NCBI RefSeq assembly: GCF_014648495.1
Contig: NZ_BMRF01000002.1
Span: forward strand, 620,001-684,000
Reading direction: 5' to 3'
DNA: 64,000 nt
Source: Actinomadura cremea
GTDB taxonomy: Bacteria > Actinomycetota > Actinomycetes > Streptosporangiales > Streptosporangiaceae
This document shows positions 49,800-58,392 of the stretch, one piece after another; position 1 is the first letter of the stretch, and the number at the start of each line of letters is the position of its first letter. The translations under genes were made by a program, and so were the position numbers. The notes beneath the pieces are model-generated. The model had not been told where the DNA came from and did no database searches. It saw nothing but the letters and a program-made list of their open reading frames with translations.

Positions 49800-51056
49800 A
49801 TGCTGCGCCGATTGGCCGAACGGACGCCGCCGCAGCGAGACCGATGGGTCGATCTGGTCCGCGCGGTCGCGATCGTCCTCGTGGTCATCGGCCATTGGCT
49901 CGCCGTCGTGGTCACCTACGACGGCGAGCTCGGCGGTGCGCACGTCCTCACGGCCCTGCCCTGGACCCGGTGGCTCTCCTGGCCGTTCCAGGTCATGCCC
50001 GTCTTCTTCCTCGCCGGCGGTTTCGCGAACGCCGCCTCCCTGAAACCCGGCCGGCGCGAATGGCTGCTCGGCCGCGCCGACCGCCTCCTGCGCCCGACGA
50101 CGCTGTTCCTCGTCGTGATCGGCGCGTCGGCGATCCTGGCCCGTGCCCTCGGCGCCCGACCCGAGCTGATCGGGACGGCCGTGTGGCTGGCCACGGTCCC
50201 GCTCTGGTTCCTGGCCGCCTACCTGCCGATGATCGCGCTCACCCCGCTGATGCACGCCTTGCACCGCCGCTGGGGCCTCGCGGTGCCGGCCGTCCTGGCC
50301 ATCCTGGTGGCCGTCGGCGACGCCGCCCGCCTGTGGGCGGACGTCCCCCACGGCGGCACGGCCAACTACCTGCTGATGTGGCTCGCCGTCCATCAACTCG
50401 GGTTCGCTTGGCGGGACGGCCGACTTCCCGCTCGGGCGGCGCCGTTTCTGATCGCCGCAGGGCTGGGCGGCCTGGTCCTGCTCACGACGATCGGCCCGTA
50501 CCCGGTCAGCATGGTCGCCGAGCCCGGCGCACACGTGCAGAACACCGCCCCGCCCACCCTGGCGCTCCTCGCCCTGGCGGTCGCCCAGACGGGCCTGGTG
50601 CTGCTCCTGCACGACCGGGGGAACCGCTGGCTGCGACGGACCCGCCCCTGGACGGCCGTCGTGGCGATCGGCACCGTGATCCTGACCCTGTTCCTGTGGC
50701 ACATGACGGCCGTCGTGATAGCCGCCGCCGTCCTGTACGCGACCGGCGCCTTCCCGCAGCCCCCGATCGGGGCGTCCGAGTGGTACGCGCTCCGGATCCC
50801 CTGGCTCGCGTGCCTGGCGGCCGTCCTCGCCGTCCTCCTCGCCCTCTTCGCCCGCGCGGAGCGCCCCACCCGTCCCGCCCGGCGGAAGACGTGCACGGCC
50901 CTCACGATCGTCGGCCTGGCATGCGCGCAAGCGGCCCTGATCGGCATCGCACTGGCAGGCCCGACCTATCACACTCCGGCCGCCCTGCCTGCATGGACGC
51001 TGGTGGCGTACCTGACCGGCGCCGCCACCGTCCACCTCCAGCGCCGACGCACCTGA
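49800..51056 (+). CDS. acyltransferase family 3 membrane protein
   Basis: A 418-residue protein with about ten transmembrane helices. The N-terminus DRWVDLVRAVAIVLVVIGHW has the R-x-(10)-H motif of acyltransferase-3/OafA-type enzymes. MPVFFLAGGFANAASLKPGR and FLWHMTAVVIAAA are further family motifs. Such enzymes transfer acyl groups to sugars, peptidoglycan or small molecules at the membrane. It starts 46 bases after the methyltransferase gene in the same direction and may share its transcript. Confidence 0.9.
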   Translation: MLRRLAERTPPQRDRWVDLVRAVAIVLVVIGHWLAVVVTYDGELGGAHVLTALPWTRWLSWPFQVMPVFFLAGGFANAASLKPGRREWLLGRADRLLRPTTLFLVVIGASAILARALGARPELIGTAVWLATVPLWFLAAYLPMIALTPLMHALHRRWGLAVPAVLAILVAVGDAARLWADVPHGGTANYLLMWLAVHQLGFAWRDGRLPARAAPFLIAAGLGGLVLLTTIGPYPVSMVAEPGAHVQNTAPPTLALLALAVAQTGLVLLLHDRGNRWLRRTRPWTAVVAIGTVILTLFLWHMTAVVIAAAVLYATGAFPQPPIGASEWYALRIPWLACLAAVLAVLLALFARAERPTRPARRKTCTALTIVGLACAQAALIGIALAGPTYHTPAALPAWTLVAYLTGAATVHLQRRRT

Positions 51057-51124
51057 CCGCTTCCGATCATGTTCGTCCGCCGTACCGTCCCGGCTTCGCG
51101 GTGCCGTGCCGCATCCCCATCTCG

Positions 51125-51145
51125 GTACTCTAAGTACTCGATACT
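51125..51145. promoter_or_regulatory. overlapping palindromes upstream of MMPL transporter
   Basis: GTACT-CTA-AGTAC (51125-51137) is a perfect 5-bp inverted repeat, and AGTA-CTCGA-TACT (51133-51145) overlaps it. The AT-rich run stands out and ends seven bases before a short ORF; it probably binds a dimeric repressor controlling the transporter. Confidence 0.55.
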
Positions 51146-51151
51146 TTGGGT

Positions 51152-51223
51152 ATGCAACGTTTCGTTGATGACCCGGAGGCCGTCGCGGCCGACGTCATCC
51201 GGCGGGTGTCTCCGCCGTCCTGA
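51152..51223 (+). other. 23-codon ORF, possible remnant of a regulator C-terminus
   Basis: ATG at 51152 reads MQRFVDDPEAVAADVIRRVSPPS and stops at TGA. RFVDDPEAVAAD resembles the C-terminal tail of TetR-type regulators that often precede MMPL genes, but 23 codons cannot prove it. The palindromes just upstream would be the operator left behind if the regulator was deleted. It could also be a short leader peptide. Confidence 0.3.
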
Positions 51224-51264
51224 CCGCACTGCCCCCCCACCCCGGACGACTGAGAGGACCCCTG

Positions 51265-53433
51265 TTGGCGACCCTGCTCTACCGGCTAGGCCGGACCGCC
51301 TACCGCCGCCACGCCCGCTTCATCACCGCCTGGCTCGTCCTGCTGCTCCTGGCCGGAGGCGGCTTCGCGGCCTTCGGCTCGCAGCTGGACAGCGAGGCCA
51401 CCATCCCCGGCTCGGAATCCCAGAAGGGCATCGACCTGCTGGAACGTTCCCTGCCGGAGGCGACCGGCGTCACGGCCCAGATCGTCTTCGTCGCCCCACC
51501 CGGCTCGACCGTCGATGATCCGGCCCACCGCTCCGTCATCCGGAGGGCGATGGCGGAGGCGTCCGCTGCGCCGCAGGTCGCCGAGACGACCGACCCGTTC
51601 GAGACCGTCTCCGCCGACCGCAGGACCGCCCTCGCCCGGGTGCTCTACCCGATCAAGCGGGACGTGCTGCGCGACTCCAGCGTCACCGCGCTGGAGGACG
51701 TGGCCGCCGCGGCCCGCTCGGACGGCCTGCGCGCCGAGGTCGGCGGGACGATCTACAGCACCGCCGGCATGCACGCGGGAGCGGGCGAGGCGATCGGCGT
51801 CGCGACGGCCGTGGTCGTCCTGGTGCTCACCTTCGGCTCGATGCTCGCCGCCGGACTGACGCTGCTGACCGCGCTGGTCGGGCTGGTGGTCGGGCTGCTC
51901 GGCCTGATGCTGGTGTCCAACCTCGCCACCGTCTCGTCCACCGCCCCGAGCCTGGCACTGATGGTCGGCCTGGCGGTGGGCATCGACTACGCGCTGTTCA
52001 TCCTGTCCCGGCACCGCGCGCAGCTCGCCGACGGGACGGCCGCCGAGGAGTCGGCGGCCCGCGCCACCGCCACCGCGGGCGGCGCCGTCGTCTTCGCCGG
52101 CCTCACCGTGATCATCGCCCTGGCGGGGCTGACCGTGGTCGGCATCCCGTTCCTGAGCGTCATGGGCCTGGCGGCCGCGCTGACCGTCCTCCTGGCGGTG
52201 GCCGCCGCGATCAGCCTCCTGCCCGCCCTGCTCGGCCTCGCGGGCGAGCGCCTGCGGCCCGCGCCGGGCTCACGCGCCGCCCGTCCGGGACGCACCGGCG
52301 GCCTGCGCTGGGCCCGCCTGGTCACCCGCCGCCCCCTGATCACGGTGCCGCTGGTGCTGCTCGCGCTGGGCGCCATGGCACTCCCGGCGCTGCGGCTCGA
52401 ACTGGCGATGCCCGACAACGGCACCGCCGACCCCGCCTCCACCCAGCGCAAGGCCTACGACCTGATCTCCGACGCGTTCGGGCCCGGTAGCAACGGGCGC
52501 CTGCTCGTCCTCGTTCGCACCCCCGAAGGCGACCCGGTACGGGCCGCCGCCCAGGTCGGATCCGGGCTCGACCTGCCCGGCGTGGTGTCGATCAGCGACC
52601 CCGAACCCGGAACCGACGGCCGCACCGCGGTGCTCAACCTCGTCCCGGAGCGGGGCCCGCGCACCGAGGCGACCGAACGGCTCGTCCGCGAGATCCGGTC
52701 CCGCACCCCCGCCCTCGGCGCCGCCGCGGGCGCCGAGGTCCTGGTCACCGGCTCCACCCCGGCGGCGATCGACGTGTCCGACCGGCTCAAGGACTCGCTG
52801 CCGCCCTTCACCGCGCTCGTCGTCGGGCTCTCGCTGCTGCTCCTGCTGCTGGTCTTCCGCTCGATCGTCGTCCCGGTGAAGGCCGCGGTCGGCTTCCTGC
52901 TCTCGGCGGGCGCCGCGTTCGGCGCGGTCGTCGCCGTCTTCCAGTGGGGATGGCTCGCCGGCCTCTTCGGCGTCGCCACCACCGGGCCGGTGTTCAGCTT
53001 CATGCCGATCGTGGTGATCGCGGTCCTGTTCGGCCTGGCCATGGACTACCAGGTCTTCCTCGTGTCGCGCATGCGCGAGGAGTACGTCCGCACCGGCCGC
53101 CCGCGCGAGGCCGTCCTGGCCGGGTCGCGGCACGCCGCCCGGGTGATCACCGCCGCCGCGCTGATCATGTTCGTGGTCTTCGCCGGTTTCGTGACCACCG
53201 ACGACCTCACGCTCAAGCCGATCGCCCTCGGGCTGGCCGCCGGGATCCTGGCCGACGCCTTCCTGGTACGGATGACGCTGGTCCCGGCCGTCCTGGCACT
53301 GGCCGGGCGCGGAGCCTGGTGGCTGCCCCGCCCGCTGGAACGGATCCTGCCCGACCTCGACATCGAGGGCGCCTCCCTGACCGGGCCCCACGAACCGCGA
53401 CCTGAGGGAGAACCGGTGCCACACTCGCGGTGA
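51265..53433 (+). CDS. MMPL/RND-family transporter
   Basis: A 722-residue protein with two matching halves, each with a helix, a large external domain and a five-helix bundle. GLAVGIDYALFILSRHRAQL in the first half and LFGLAMDYQVFLVSRMREEY in the second are the MMPL proton-relay motifs with Asp-Tyr pairs. The TTG start follows GAGAGGA. Length is short for mycobacterial MmpL but usual for actinomycete MMPL exporters of lipids or antibiotics. The C-terminus is soluble. Likely an exporter controlled through the palindromes at 51125-51145. Confidence 0.94.
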   Translation: MATLLYRLGRTAYRRHARFITAWLVLLLLAGGGFAAFGSQLDSEATIPGSESQKGIDLLERSLPEATGVTAQIVFVAPPGSTVDDPAHRSVIRRAMAEASAAPQVAETTDPFETVSADRRTALARVLYPIKRDVLRDSSVTALEDVAAAARSDGLRAEVGGTIYSTAGMHAGAGEAIGVATAVVVLVLTFGSMLAAGLTLLTALVGLVVGLLGLMLVSNLATVSSTAPSLALMVGLAVGIDYALFILSRHRAQLADGTAAEESAARATATAGGAVVFAGLTVIIALAGLTVVGIPFLSVMGLAAALTVLLAVAAAISLLPALLGLAGERLRPAPGSRAARPGRTGGLRWARLVTRRPLITVPLVLLALGAMALPALRLELAMPDNGTADPASTQRKAYDLISDAFGPGSNGRLLVLVRTPEGDPVRAAAQVGSGLDLPGVVSISDPEPGTDGRTAVLNLVPERGPRTEATERLVREIRSRTPALGAAAGAEVLVTGSTPAAIDVSDRLKDSLPPFTALVVGLSLLLLLLVFRSIVVPVKAAVGFLLSAGAAFGAVVAVFQWGWLAGLFGVATTGPVFSFMPIVVIAVLFGLAMDYQVFLVSRMREEYVRTGRPREAVLAGSRHAARVITAAALIMFVVFAGFVTTDDLTLKPIALGLAAGILADAFLVRMTLVPAVLALAGRGAWWLPRPLERILPDLDIEGASLTGPHEPRPEGEPVPHSR

Positions 53434-53510
53434 CGCCTTCCGGGGGCGCTGAGACAGTTGGACGAGTTTCCTCGACAGCAACCCGGAGGCCGGTGCCGAC
53501 GCGGCCCTGC

Positions 53511-53527
53511 GCCGGCCCGCGGCCGGC
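53511..53527. terminator. weak hairpin between convergent genes
   Basis: GCCGGC (53511-53516) pairs with GCCGGC (53522-53527) around CCGCG, in the 132-base gap between the MMPL stop and the zinc-ribbon gene's stop. The short stem makes this only a possible terminator. Confidence 0.3.
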
Positions 53528-53565
53528 ACGGCCCGCGCCCCCGCGACCGTCGCCGCGGGATCGGC

Positions 53566-53880
53566 TCACGGCGGTTCGACCTCCCAGAACGCCCCGCAGC
53601 CGTCGTCGATGGCGAACTCGGGACGGTCGGCGTGCATGTGCCCGCAGTCGCAGAACACGGTGTGGTACTTCGGGAACGTGGCGACGGTGCGCCTGCTGAA
53701 GAACCCCTTCGTCCCCCGGGGGCCGTTCCGCTCGAACCGCGTGGTCGTCCGGCCCCCGCAGGCCGGGCAGGCCCCGGCGACCTCGACTGCTTCGGGCGTC
53801 GGGGTGACGGTGAACTCGCTGCGCAGGCCGAACGCCGCTTCGGCGTACGCGATGTCGCGGTGGTGATCGATCTCGGTCAT
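53566..53880 (-). CDS. 104-residue zinc-ribbon-like protein of unknown function
   Basis: The product begins MTEIDHHRDIAYAEAAFGLR. Two cysteine pairs, ACPACGGRTTTRF (residues 38-41) and FCDCGHMHADRP (near 78), are spaced like a zinc ribbon, and the middle (GFFSRRTVATFPKYHT) is basic and aromatic. There is no signal peptide and no catalytic motif. It converges on the MMPL gene. I cannot name the family. Confidence 0.7.
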   Translation of the reverse strand: MTEIDHHRDIAYAEAAFGLRSEFTVTPTPEAVEVAGACPACGGRTTTRFERNGPRGTKGFFSRRTVATFPKYHTVFCDCGHMHADRPEFAIDDGCGAFWEVEPP

Positions 53881-54092
53881 CCAGGTCCCCCAGATCGAGT
53901 CCGAACAGCGGCGCGTGGTGCGCGGTCCGGGGCCTCCGGCACCCGGGCGGGGAGGGTGGTGATCAGTATGGCCGGTGCCGACGGCGCCCTTGACAGGCTT
54001 GGCCGGATTCGGTCGGACCTGGAGTCGTCATCCAGGGCCCGCGGAGCAGCGGGTCCCGGCCGGGCGGCTGCCGCCCGGGACGGGCCCGTCGG

Positions 54093-54680
54093 TCACGGGG
54101 TCCGCGGGGTCGCGCAGAGGCGGTCGAAGGTCTCGACGAGGGCGGCCATGTCGAGGGACGGGTCGAGGAGCCATTGCAGTTGCAGGCCGTCCGACACGGC
54201 CACGAGGAGCCGGGCCAGGTGCTCGGCGTCCTCGTCGTCGCGCACCTCGCCCGTCCGCCGGCCCGCCTCGAAGCCCCGGACGATCGTCGCCGTGAGGTCC
54301 CGGTAGCGGTCGGCGAAGAACGCGTGGGCCGGGTGGGACGGGTCGGTCGCCGCGGCGGACAGGGTGACGAACAGGCGGACGAGGCCCGGCTGGTCCATGT
54401 TGTGCCGGACGGTCCGGGCGACGGCCTCGCCGGGGCCGCCGGAGCAGTCGCGGGCCGCGAGGTCGATGGTGTCGCGGCGGCGCAGCACGGCGAGGAGGAG
54501 CTCCTCGCGGGAGCCGAAGTAGTGCAGCACTCCGGCCTGCGACAGGCCGACGCGGTCGGCGATCTCCTGCAGGGGCGCGTCCCCCCGTCCGGCGAAGACC
54601 TCCAGCGCGGTGTCGAGGATCTGCTCCCGCCGCCGGACGCCCTTGCGGTACGGGCCGCGCGGCTTGCGTTGGGTCGTCAC
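54093..54680 (-). CDS. TetR/AcrR-family transcriptional regulator
   Basis: A 195-residue regulator with the TetR HTH at residues 15-62 (QILDTALEVFAGRGDAPLQE, GLSQAGVLHYFGSREELLLA) and a helical ligand domain. It is transcribed divergently from a secreted hydrolase gene across 80 bases that contain two GAAAC/GTTTC inverted repeats, so it probably represses itself and that gene. Confidence 0.92.
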   Translation of the reverse strand: MTTQRKPRGPYRKGVRRREQILDTALEVFAGRGDAPLQEIADRVGLSQAGVLHYFGSREELLLAVLRRRDTIDLAARDCSGGPGEAVARTVRHNMDQPGLVRLFVTLSAAATDPSHPAHAFFADRYRDLTATIVRGFEAGRRTGEVRDDEDAEHLARLLVAVSDGLQLQWLLDPSLDMAALVETFDRLCATPRTP

Positions 54681-54704
54681 TCGCCCGACCGTACTGCAGG
54701 CCCG

Positions 54705-54756
54705 GAAACGAGATGGTTTCGTGTCTGGACGCGAAACCCGAATTTCATTAGGTTTC
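54705..54756. promoter_or_regulatory. paired GAAAC/GTTTC inverted repeats between TetR and hydrolase genes
   Basis: GAAAC-gagatg-GTTTC (54705-54720) and GAAACC (54733-54738) with GGTTTC (54751-54756) share the same arm sequence. The second pair ends four bases before the hydrolase ATG, where no ribosome site is seen, so the operator overlaps the likely transcript start. Confidence 0.55.
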
Positions 54757-54760
54757 CGGC

Positions 54761-56281
54761 ATGCGCTCCAAGATCGCGGCCCTGGCGGCCGGAACCGTCC
54801 TGTCGGCAGCCGGGTTCGCGGCGCCCGCCGTGGCCGACGAGGCGGCCGGGCGGCGCACGGTCGAGGTCGCGTCGTTCGACGGCACGAAGATCGTCACGAA
54901 CTTCTTCCCGGCTCCCGGGCTGGCGGCGGGCGAGCGCGCGGAGTCCGTCCTGCTGGGCTCCGGCTTCGGCGGGCGCGGCGCGACCGACCCGGCCGCGGGC
55001 GAGCTGGGCTACCTGCTGGACGCCGGGTACAACGTGATCACGTGGAACCCGCGCGGCTTCGGCTCCGCGGGGCAGGTGCAGATCGACGACCCGCGCGTCG
55101 AGGGCCGCGACGTGCGGGCGCTGATCGACTGGATCGCGCGGCAGCCCGAGGTGAGGCTGGACGGGCGGGGCGACCCGCGGCTCGGCATGGCGGGCGGCAG
55201 CTACGGCGGCGCGATCCAGCTCGTGACGGCCGGGCTGGACGACCGGGTCGACGTGATCGTCCCCGGCTACACCTACCACTCGCTGAACGACGCGCTGTAC
55301 CCGAACAGGACGATCAAGGCCGGGTGGGCGTTCGGGCTGTGTTCGGCGGGCCTGCAGAACGGCAACCGGTTCCACCCGCGCGTGTCGTCCATCTGCCTGC
55401 GGGCGCTGACCACGGGCGAGGTCACGCGGGCGGACGAGACGTGGATGCGCGAGCACGGTCCCGACTTCCTCATGAAGAGGATCGACATCCCGACCCTGTT
55501 CGTCCAGGGCGTGACCGACACGCTGTTCCCGGTGAGCCACGCGATCGCCGGATACCGGACGGTCAAGGCGAACGGCGCCCCGGTGAAGATGGTGTGGACG
55601 TGCGGCGGCCACGCGAACTGCATGGACGCCGAGCACGACGGATCCGTCGACCGCGAGGCGACGCTCGCGTGGTTCCAGCGGTACCTGCGCGGCGACGCGA
55701 GCGTCCGGACGGGCCCGGAGTTCACGTACCCGGACAACACCGGCGCCCGGCACTCGGCCGGGGCGTTCCCGCCCCCGGCCGCCGCGCCGGCGCGCGGCTC
55801 CGGTAAGGGCACGACGCTGTTCAGCCCGGCCGACAACTCCGGCGCCATGTTCACCGGCGGGTACTCGCACAACCGGATCGAGATCCCGGTCGGCGCCCCG
55901 TCCGGCGGGCTCCTGGTCGGGGCGCCCGAGCTGACGATGAAGTACCGGGGCCGGGCGACGAACGCGAAGACGTCCGTCTACGCGCAGCTGGTCGACGCGA
56001 GCGTCCCGGTGCCGGGCGACCTGCCCGCGTCGGTGATCCCGCCGCTGGCCGAGGGCGACCCGCAGGTCGTCAACGGGATGGTCACCCCGGTGCCGGTCAC
56101 GCTGGACGGCGCCGCGCGCGAGCTGACGATCGACCTGGAGGACGTCGTGTGGCGCCTGCGCCCCGGCTCGAAGCTCGCGCTCCAGATCATCCCGAACAGC
56201 GCCGTGTTCAACCAGCAGCGCGCCGCCGGCTGGATCGACGTCACCTCCGCGACCGTCACCGTCCCCACCACCGCGGGCTGA
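54761..56281 (+). CDS. secreted CocE/NonD-type alpha/beta hydrolase (S15 peptidase-like)
   Basis: A 506-residue exported hydrolase. The signal peptide is MRSKIAALAAGTVLSAAGFA with cleavage near APAVADE. GMAGGSYGGAIQLVTAG contains the nucleophile Ser; LFVQGVTDTLFPV the probable catalytic Asp, and CGGHANC the His. Residues ~370-506 form a C-terminal beta-sandwich as in X-Pro-peptidase/CocE enzymes. It would hydrolyse esters or peptides outside the cell. Its stop forms a TGATCA palindrome with the stop of the convergent flavin oxidoreductase gene. Divergent TetR control is likely. Confidence 0.9.
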   Translation: MRSKIAALAAGTVLSAAGFAAPAVADEAAGRRTVEVASFDGTKIVTNFFPAPGLAAGERAESVLLGSGFGGRGATDPAAGELGYLLDAGYNVITWNPRGFGSAGQVQIDDPRVEGRDVRALIDWIARQPEVRLDGRGDPRLGMAGGSYGGAIQLVTAGLDDRVDVIVPGYTYHSLNDALYPNRTIKAGWAFGLCSAGLQNGNRFHPRVSSICLRALTTGEVTRADETWMREHGPDFLMKRIDIPTLFVQGVTDTLFPVSHAIAGYRTVKANGAPVKMVWTCGGHANCMDAEHDGSVDREATLAWFQRYLRGDASVRTGPEFTYPDNTGARHSAGAFPPPAAAPARGSGKGTTLFSPADNSGAMFTGGYSHNRIEIPVGAPSGGLLVGAPELTMKYRGRATNAKTSVYAQLVDASVPVPGDLPASVIPPLAEGDPQVVNGMVTPVPVTLDGAARELTIDLEDVVWRLRPGSKLALQIIPNSAVFNQQRAAGWIDVTSATVTVPTTAG

Positions 56282-57460
56282 TCAGGCCAGGACGCAGCGG
56301 GTGCCGCTGAAGATCGTCGGCATGCACTTGTTGCAGTGGATGCACAGTGACGTCGTCGACGCGTCCGCCTGGATGCGGTTGACGAGGCCGGGCTCGCGCA
56401 GGAGCGCGCGGCCCATCGCGACGAACTCGAAGCCCTCGGCCATCGCGCGGTCCATCGTGGCGCGCTCGGTGACGCCGCCGAGCAGGACGAGCGGCAGGTC
56501 GAGCGCGGCGCGGAACTGGCGGGCGCTGTCGAGCAGGAACGCCTCCCGGTACGGGTACGCGCGGATGAACCTGTCGCCGACGAGCCGGATGCCGAGGCGC
56601 ATCGGCTGCTTGAACGTCGCGGCGAACTCGCGCACCGGGGCGTCCCCGCGGAACAGGTACATCGGGTTGAGCAGCGAGCTGCCCGCGGTCAGTTCGAGGG
56701 CGTCGACGGAGCCCTCCTCCTCGAGCCACGTCGCGACCCGGAGGCTCTCGTCGAGCCAGAACCCGCCGGGCACGCCGTCGTCCATGTTCAGCTTCGCGAG
56801 GATCGCGATGCGGTCGCCGACGGCCTCGCGGACGGCGCGGGCGGCGCCGAGCGCGACCTTCGCGCGGTTCGCGAGCGAGCCGCCGTACTCGTCCGTCCGC
56901 TTGTTGATCTTCGGGGAGAGGAACGAGCTGGCGAAGTAGTTGTGCCCGAGGTGGATCTCGACGGCGTCGAACCCGGCCTCGACCGCCATCCGGGCCGCGT
57001 CGGCGTGGGCGCGGGTGACGCGCTCGATGTCGGCGCGGGTCGCCCGCCGCGTCATCCGCAGGGACTGCGGGTTGAACATCCGGACCGGCGCGATGGAGGG
57101 GACGCCGTTGGAGCGGCCGTTCGCGACCGGCCCGGCGTGCCCGATCTGCGCGGACGCGGCGGCGCCCTCGGCGTGCACGGCGTCGGTGAGGCGGCGGAGC
57201 CCCGGTATCGCCTCGGGCCGCCAGTGGAGCTGGTCGTACTCGGTGCGGCCGTCGGGGGCGACCGCGCAGTACGCGACGGTCGTCATGGCGACGCCGCCCG
57301 CCGCGTGCGCCCGGTGGAACTCGACCAGGTCGTCGGTGACGAGGGCGCCCTTCGTCATGCCCTCGAACGTCGCGGCCTTGATCGTCCGGTTGCGGAGGGT
57401 CAGCGGGCCGAGGCGTGCGGGCTCGAAGACGTCCGGACGTCCGGGGGCGGGGGTCGTCAT
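56282..57460 (-). CDS. NADH:flavin oxidoreductase (Old Yellow Enzyme family)
   Basis: A 392-residue TIM-barrel flavoenzyme. FEPARLGPLTLRNRTIKAAT is the family N-terminus; ASAQIGHAGPVANG, VEIHLGHNYFASSFLSPKIN and KRTDEYGGSLANR are FMN and substrate motifs. The C-terminus has a cysteine cluster, LCIHCNKCMPTIFSGTRC, which suggests an Fe-S site as in 2,4-dienoyl-CoA-reductase-like members, though the second domain of those enzymes is missing. A GGAGG site precedes the ATG at 57460. It follows an SDR gene by 11 bases, forming a two-gene operon. Confidence 0.92.
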   Translation of the reverse strand: MTTPAPGRPDVFEPARLGPLTLRNRTIKAATFEGMTKGALVTDDLVEFHRAHAAGGVAMTTVAYCAVAPDGRTEYDQLHWRPEAIPGLRRLTDAVHAEGAAASAQIGHAGPVANGRSNGVPSIAPVRMFNPQSLRMTRRATRADIERVTRAHADAARMAVEAGFDAVEIHLGHNYFASSFLSPKINKRTDEYGGSLANRAKVALGAARAVREAVGDRIAILAKLNMDDGVPGGFWLDESLRVATWLEEEGSVDALELTAGSSLLNPMYLFRGDAPVREFAATFKQPMRLGIRLVGDRFIRAYPYREAFLLDSARQFRAALDLPLVLLGGVTERATMDRAMAEGFEFVAMGRALLREPGLVNRIQADASTTSLCIHCNKCMPTIFSGTRCVLA

Positions 57461-57471
57461 GTGCGCCTCCT

Positions 57472-58302
57472 TCAGAAGGTCATCGGGGTCGGCTGCGCGT
57501 CCGGGCGCATGGCCGCGTCGGTGCCGCCGTCCACGAACAGGACGGCCCCGGTGGTGAAGCGGGCCTCGGGCTTGAGGAACTGGTGGACCCAGAACGCGAT
57601 GTCCTCCGGCTCGCCGAAGATCCCGAGCGGCATCGGGGTGGGGAACCCGTCGGGGTCGTGGCCGGCGGCCGCGCCGGTCGAGCCGGTCATCAGCGGGGTC
57701 AGGACGGCGCCGGGCGCGATGGCGTTCAGCAGGACGCCCTGCCGCGCCCACTGCGGGGTGACGGCGGTGCGGCGCACCCAGCGGGCCAGCGCGAACTTCG
57801 AGGACGCGTACGCGATGATCGACGGCGGCGCGAGTTCGGCGATCTCGGGCGGCATCGCCCGCGCGGCCTCGTCGGCCCGGCCGCGGGCGGCGTCCTCGTC
57901 GCCCGCGAGGGCGTGCCCGACGAGCGGCTCGTCGATCAGCGGGACGGTCGTCGCGGAGTTCGACGCGATCGCGACGGCGCGGCCCGCGCCGGAGCGGGCG
58001 AGGGCGGGGCGCAGGCCGTCCAGGACGGCGACGGGCCCGAAGTAGTTGATGGACATCACGGCGGCCGAGTCCGGCATGTTCGGACCGACGCCCGCGACGG
58101 CCGCGACGCCGTCGAGGGTCCCGCCGCTGATCGACAGGACCTCCTGGACGGCGGTCGCGCGGCCCTTCTCGGTGCCGAGGTCGGCGATGACGTCCGCGTC
58201 CCGCAGGTCGACCCCGATGACGGTGTGCCCGGCCGCGGTCAGCGCGGTCCTGATGGCCGCGCCCATGCCCGACGCGGATCCGGTGACGGCGAAGGTCCCC
58301 AT
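57472..58302 (-). CDS. SDR-family oxidoreductase
   Basis: A 276-residue short-chain dehydrogenase. FAVTGSASGMGAAIR is the nucleotide-binding loop, IGVDLRDADV the cofactor acidic strand, IASNSATTVP the catalytic Ser region, and IAYASSKFALARWVRR the YxxxK pair. The C-terminal GAVLFVDGGTDAAMRP is typical. GAGGAGA precedes the ATG at 58302. It heads the operon with the flavin oxidoreductase and diverges from a TetR gene across a 13-bp palindrome. Confidence 0.92.
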   Translation of the reverse strand: MGTFAVTGSASGMGAAIRTALTAAGHTVIGVDLRDADVIADLGTEKGRATAVQEVLSISGGTLDGVAAVAGVGPNMPDSAAVMSINYFGPVAVLDGLRPALARSGAGRAVAIASNSATTVPLIDEPLVGHALAGDEDAARGRADEAARAMPPEIAELAPPSIIAYASSKFALARWVRRTAVTPQWARQGVLLNAIAPGAVLTPLMTGSTGAAAGHDPDGFPTPMPLGIFGEPEDIAFWVHQFLKPEARFTTGAVLFVDGGTDAAMRPDAQPTPMTF

Positions 58303-58344
58303 GCTCGGTCTCCTCACGAATCGGCAAGCGCCTCTGACATCATT

Positions 58345-58357
58345 CAATCACTGATTG
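58345..58357. promoter_or_regulatory. 13-bp palindromic operator between SDR and TetR genes
   Basis: CAATCA-C-TGATTG is a perfect palindrome with a one-base centre, midway in the 90-base divergent promoter. It is the expected TetR dimer site controlling both the regulator and the SDR/flavin-oxidoreductase operon. Confidence 0.65.
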
Positions 58358-58392
58358 GACGATGATGGCACCGGGTGTGGTGCAATGGCGGC

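Noticed and set aside
51057-51075. Additional SARP site (CCGCTTCCG after the acyltransferase stop)
   Set aside because: Only one heptamer; no second copy at 11 bp and no shared flank.
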